A program made the translations under genes and the position numbers. The notes under the pieces are model-generated. The model saw only the letters and a list, made by a program, of their open reading frames with translations. It searched no databases and was not told the DNA's origin. Shown here in pieces: positions 63,878 to 64,000 of a stretch of DNA of 64,000 bases. Source of the stretch: Bacillota bacterium (GTDB taxonomy: Bacteria > Bacillota > Clostridia > Acetivibrionales > JAEZXR01); contig JAEZXR010000121.1 of the NCBI GenBank assembly GCA_023419605.1, forward strand, positions 190,626 to 254,625, in the 5' to 3' direction. Every line of letters begins with the position of its first letter. Position 1 is the stretch's first letter.

Positions 63878-64000
63878 GGGGCTGTTGCAAAACTGAGTAA
63901 GTCGGTTTCGCAGCAGTCCTTTTTTTGCCTGAAAATAGTAAAATGCGGGTCCCGTAGGACCCGCAAGTGTTGTATAATTGAGTTGATGAAGACAAAATTA
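63878..64000 (+). mobile_element. Left end of an insertion sequence (IS1182-like), cut by window edge
   Basis: The sequence from 63878 begins GGGGCTGTTGCAAAA, the type of terminal inverted repeat found on IS1182-group elements. A perfect hairpin GCGGGTCC-CGTA-GGACCCGC (63945-63964), a TATAAT box (63972-63977) and an ATG at 63985 (MKTKL, then out of the window) follow, as at the start of a transposase gene guarded by a hairpin against outside transcription. The rest of the element is not visible, so the family is tentative. Confidence 0.55.

Overview
The window reads as chromosomal DNA of a strictly anaerobic, low-to-mid GC Firmicute, most likely a clostridium. The signs are strong purine-rich ribosome binding sites with frequent GTG/TTG starts, a LoaP-type NusG paralog, an oxygen-sensitive 2-hydroxyacyl-CoA dehydratase system with its activase, nine radical SAM proteins, and a DUF6809-like gene remnant. 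No tRNA, rRNA or CRISPR array was seen.

Positions 1-57955 hold one very large minus-strand biosynthetic operon that runs off the left edge of the window. It appears to start at a good sigma-A promoter (57927-57955), followed by a roughly 500-nt leader, the antiterminator gene loaP (56895-57419), an intrinsic terminator (56726-56773), and then about forty tightly packed, often overlapping genes all on the minus strand.

The assembly-line core has six parts: (i) a KS-KR-ACP-C PKS/NRPS hybrid without an AT (39628-44760), served by two discrete acyltransferases (6598-7875 and 15440-16372); (ii) an A-PCP protein whose adenylation domain is interrupted by a PP-loop (AANH) domain (33872-36703); (iii) an NRPS module with half condensation domains, cut by the window edge (1-2755); (iv) a stand-alone condensation protein (5156-6601); (v) a set resembling a highly reducing type II PKS, with two intact KSs, two degenerate KSs, an ACP, a FabZ-like dehydratase, and an SDR and a crotonase elsewhere in the operon; (vi) a second free carrier protein (45621-45878) and a BtrH-like candidate acyl-ACP transferase (53606-54637).

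The tailoring set is dominated by anaerobic chemistry: seven cobalamin-type radical SAM proteins in two subfamilies, one SPASM-like radical SAM protein, one HemN-like radical SAM protein with a flavodoxin next to it, two tandem peptidase-U32-family proteins (possible oxygen-independent hydroxylase pair), and a three-polypeptide 2-hydroxyacyl-CoA dehydratase/benzoyl-CoA-reductase-like system with activase. An SAM methyltransferase, AsnB, an MGT-type glycosyltransferase, an MTA/SAH nucleosidase, two alpha/beta hydrolases, a GGDEF-NHL fusion and a serine-hydrolase/cyclic-peptide-exporter fusion complete it. The product is probably a reduced polyketide-peptide, heavily C-methylated or otherwise radical-modified and possibly glycosylated. 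I do not recognise a known product.

From 58 kb rightwards the content changes: a two-component system on the minus strand (58395-60437), a divergent DrrAB-like ABC exporter (60936-62680) ending in a strong terminator, a DUF6809-like gene with an in-frame stop (62856-63149), sparse DNA, and the left end of an insertion sequence (from about 63878) entering at the right edge. Gene starts below were often moved from the longest possible frame to the start with the best Shine-Dalgarno spacing; these choices are stated.
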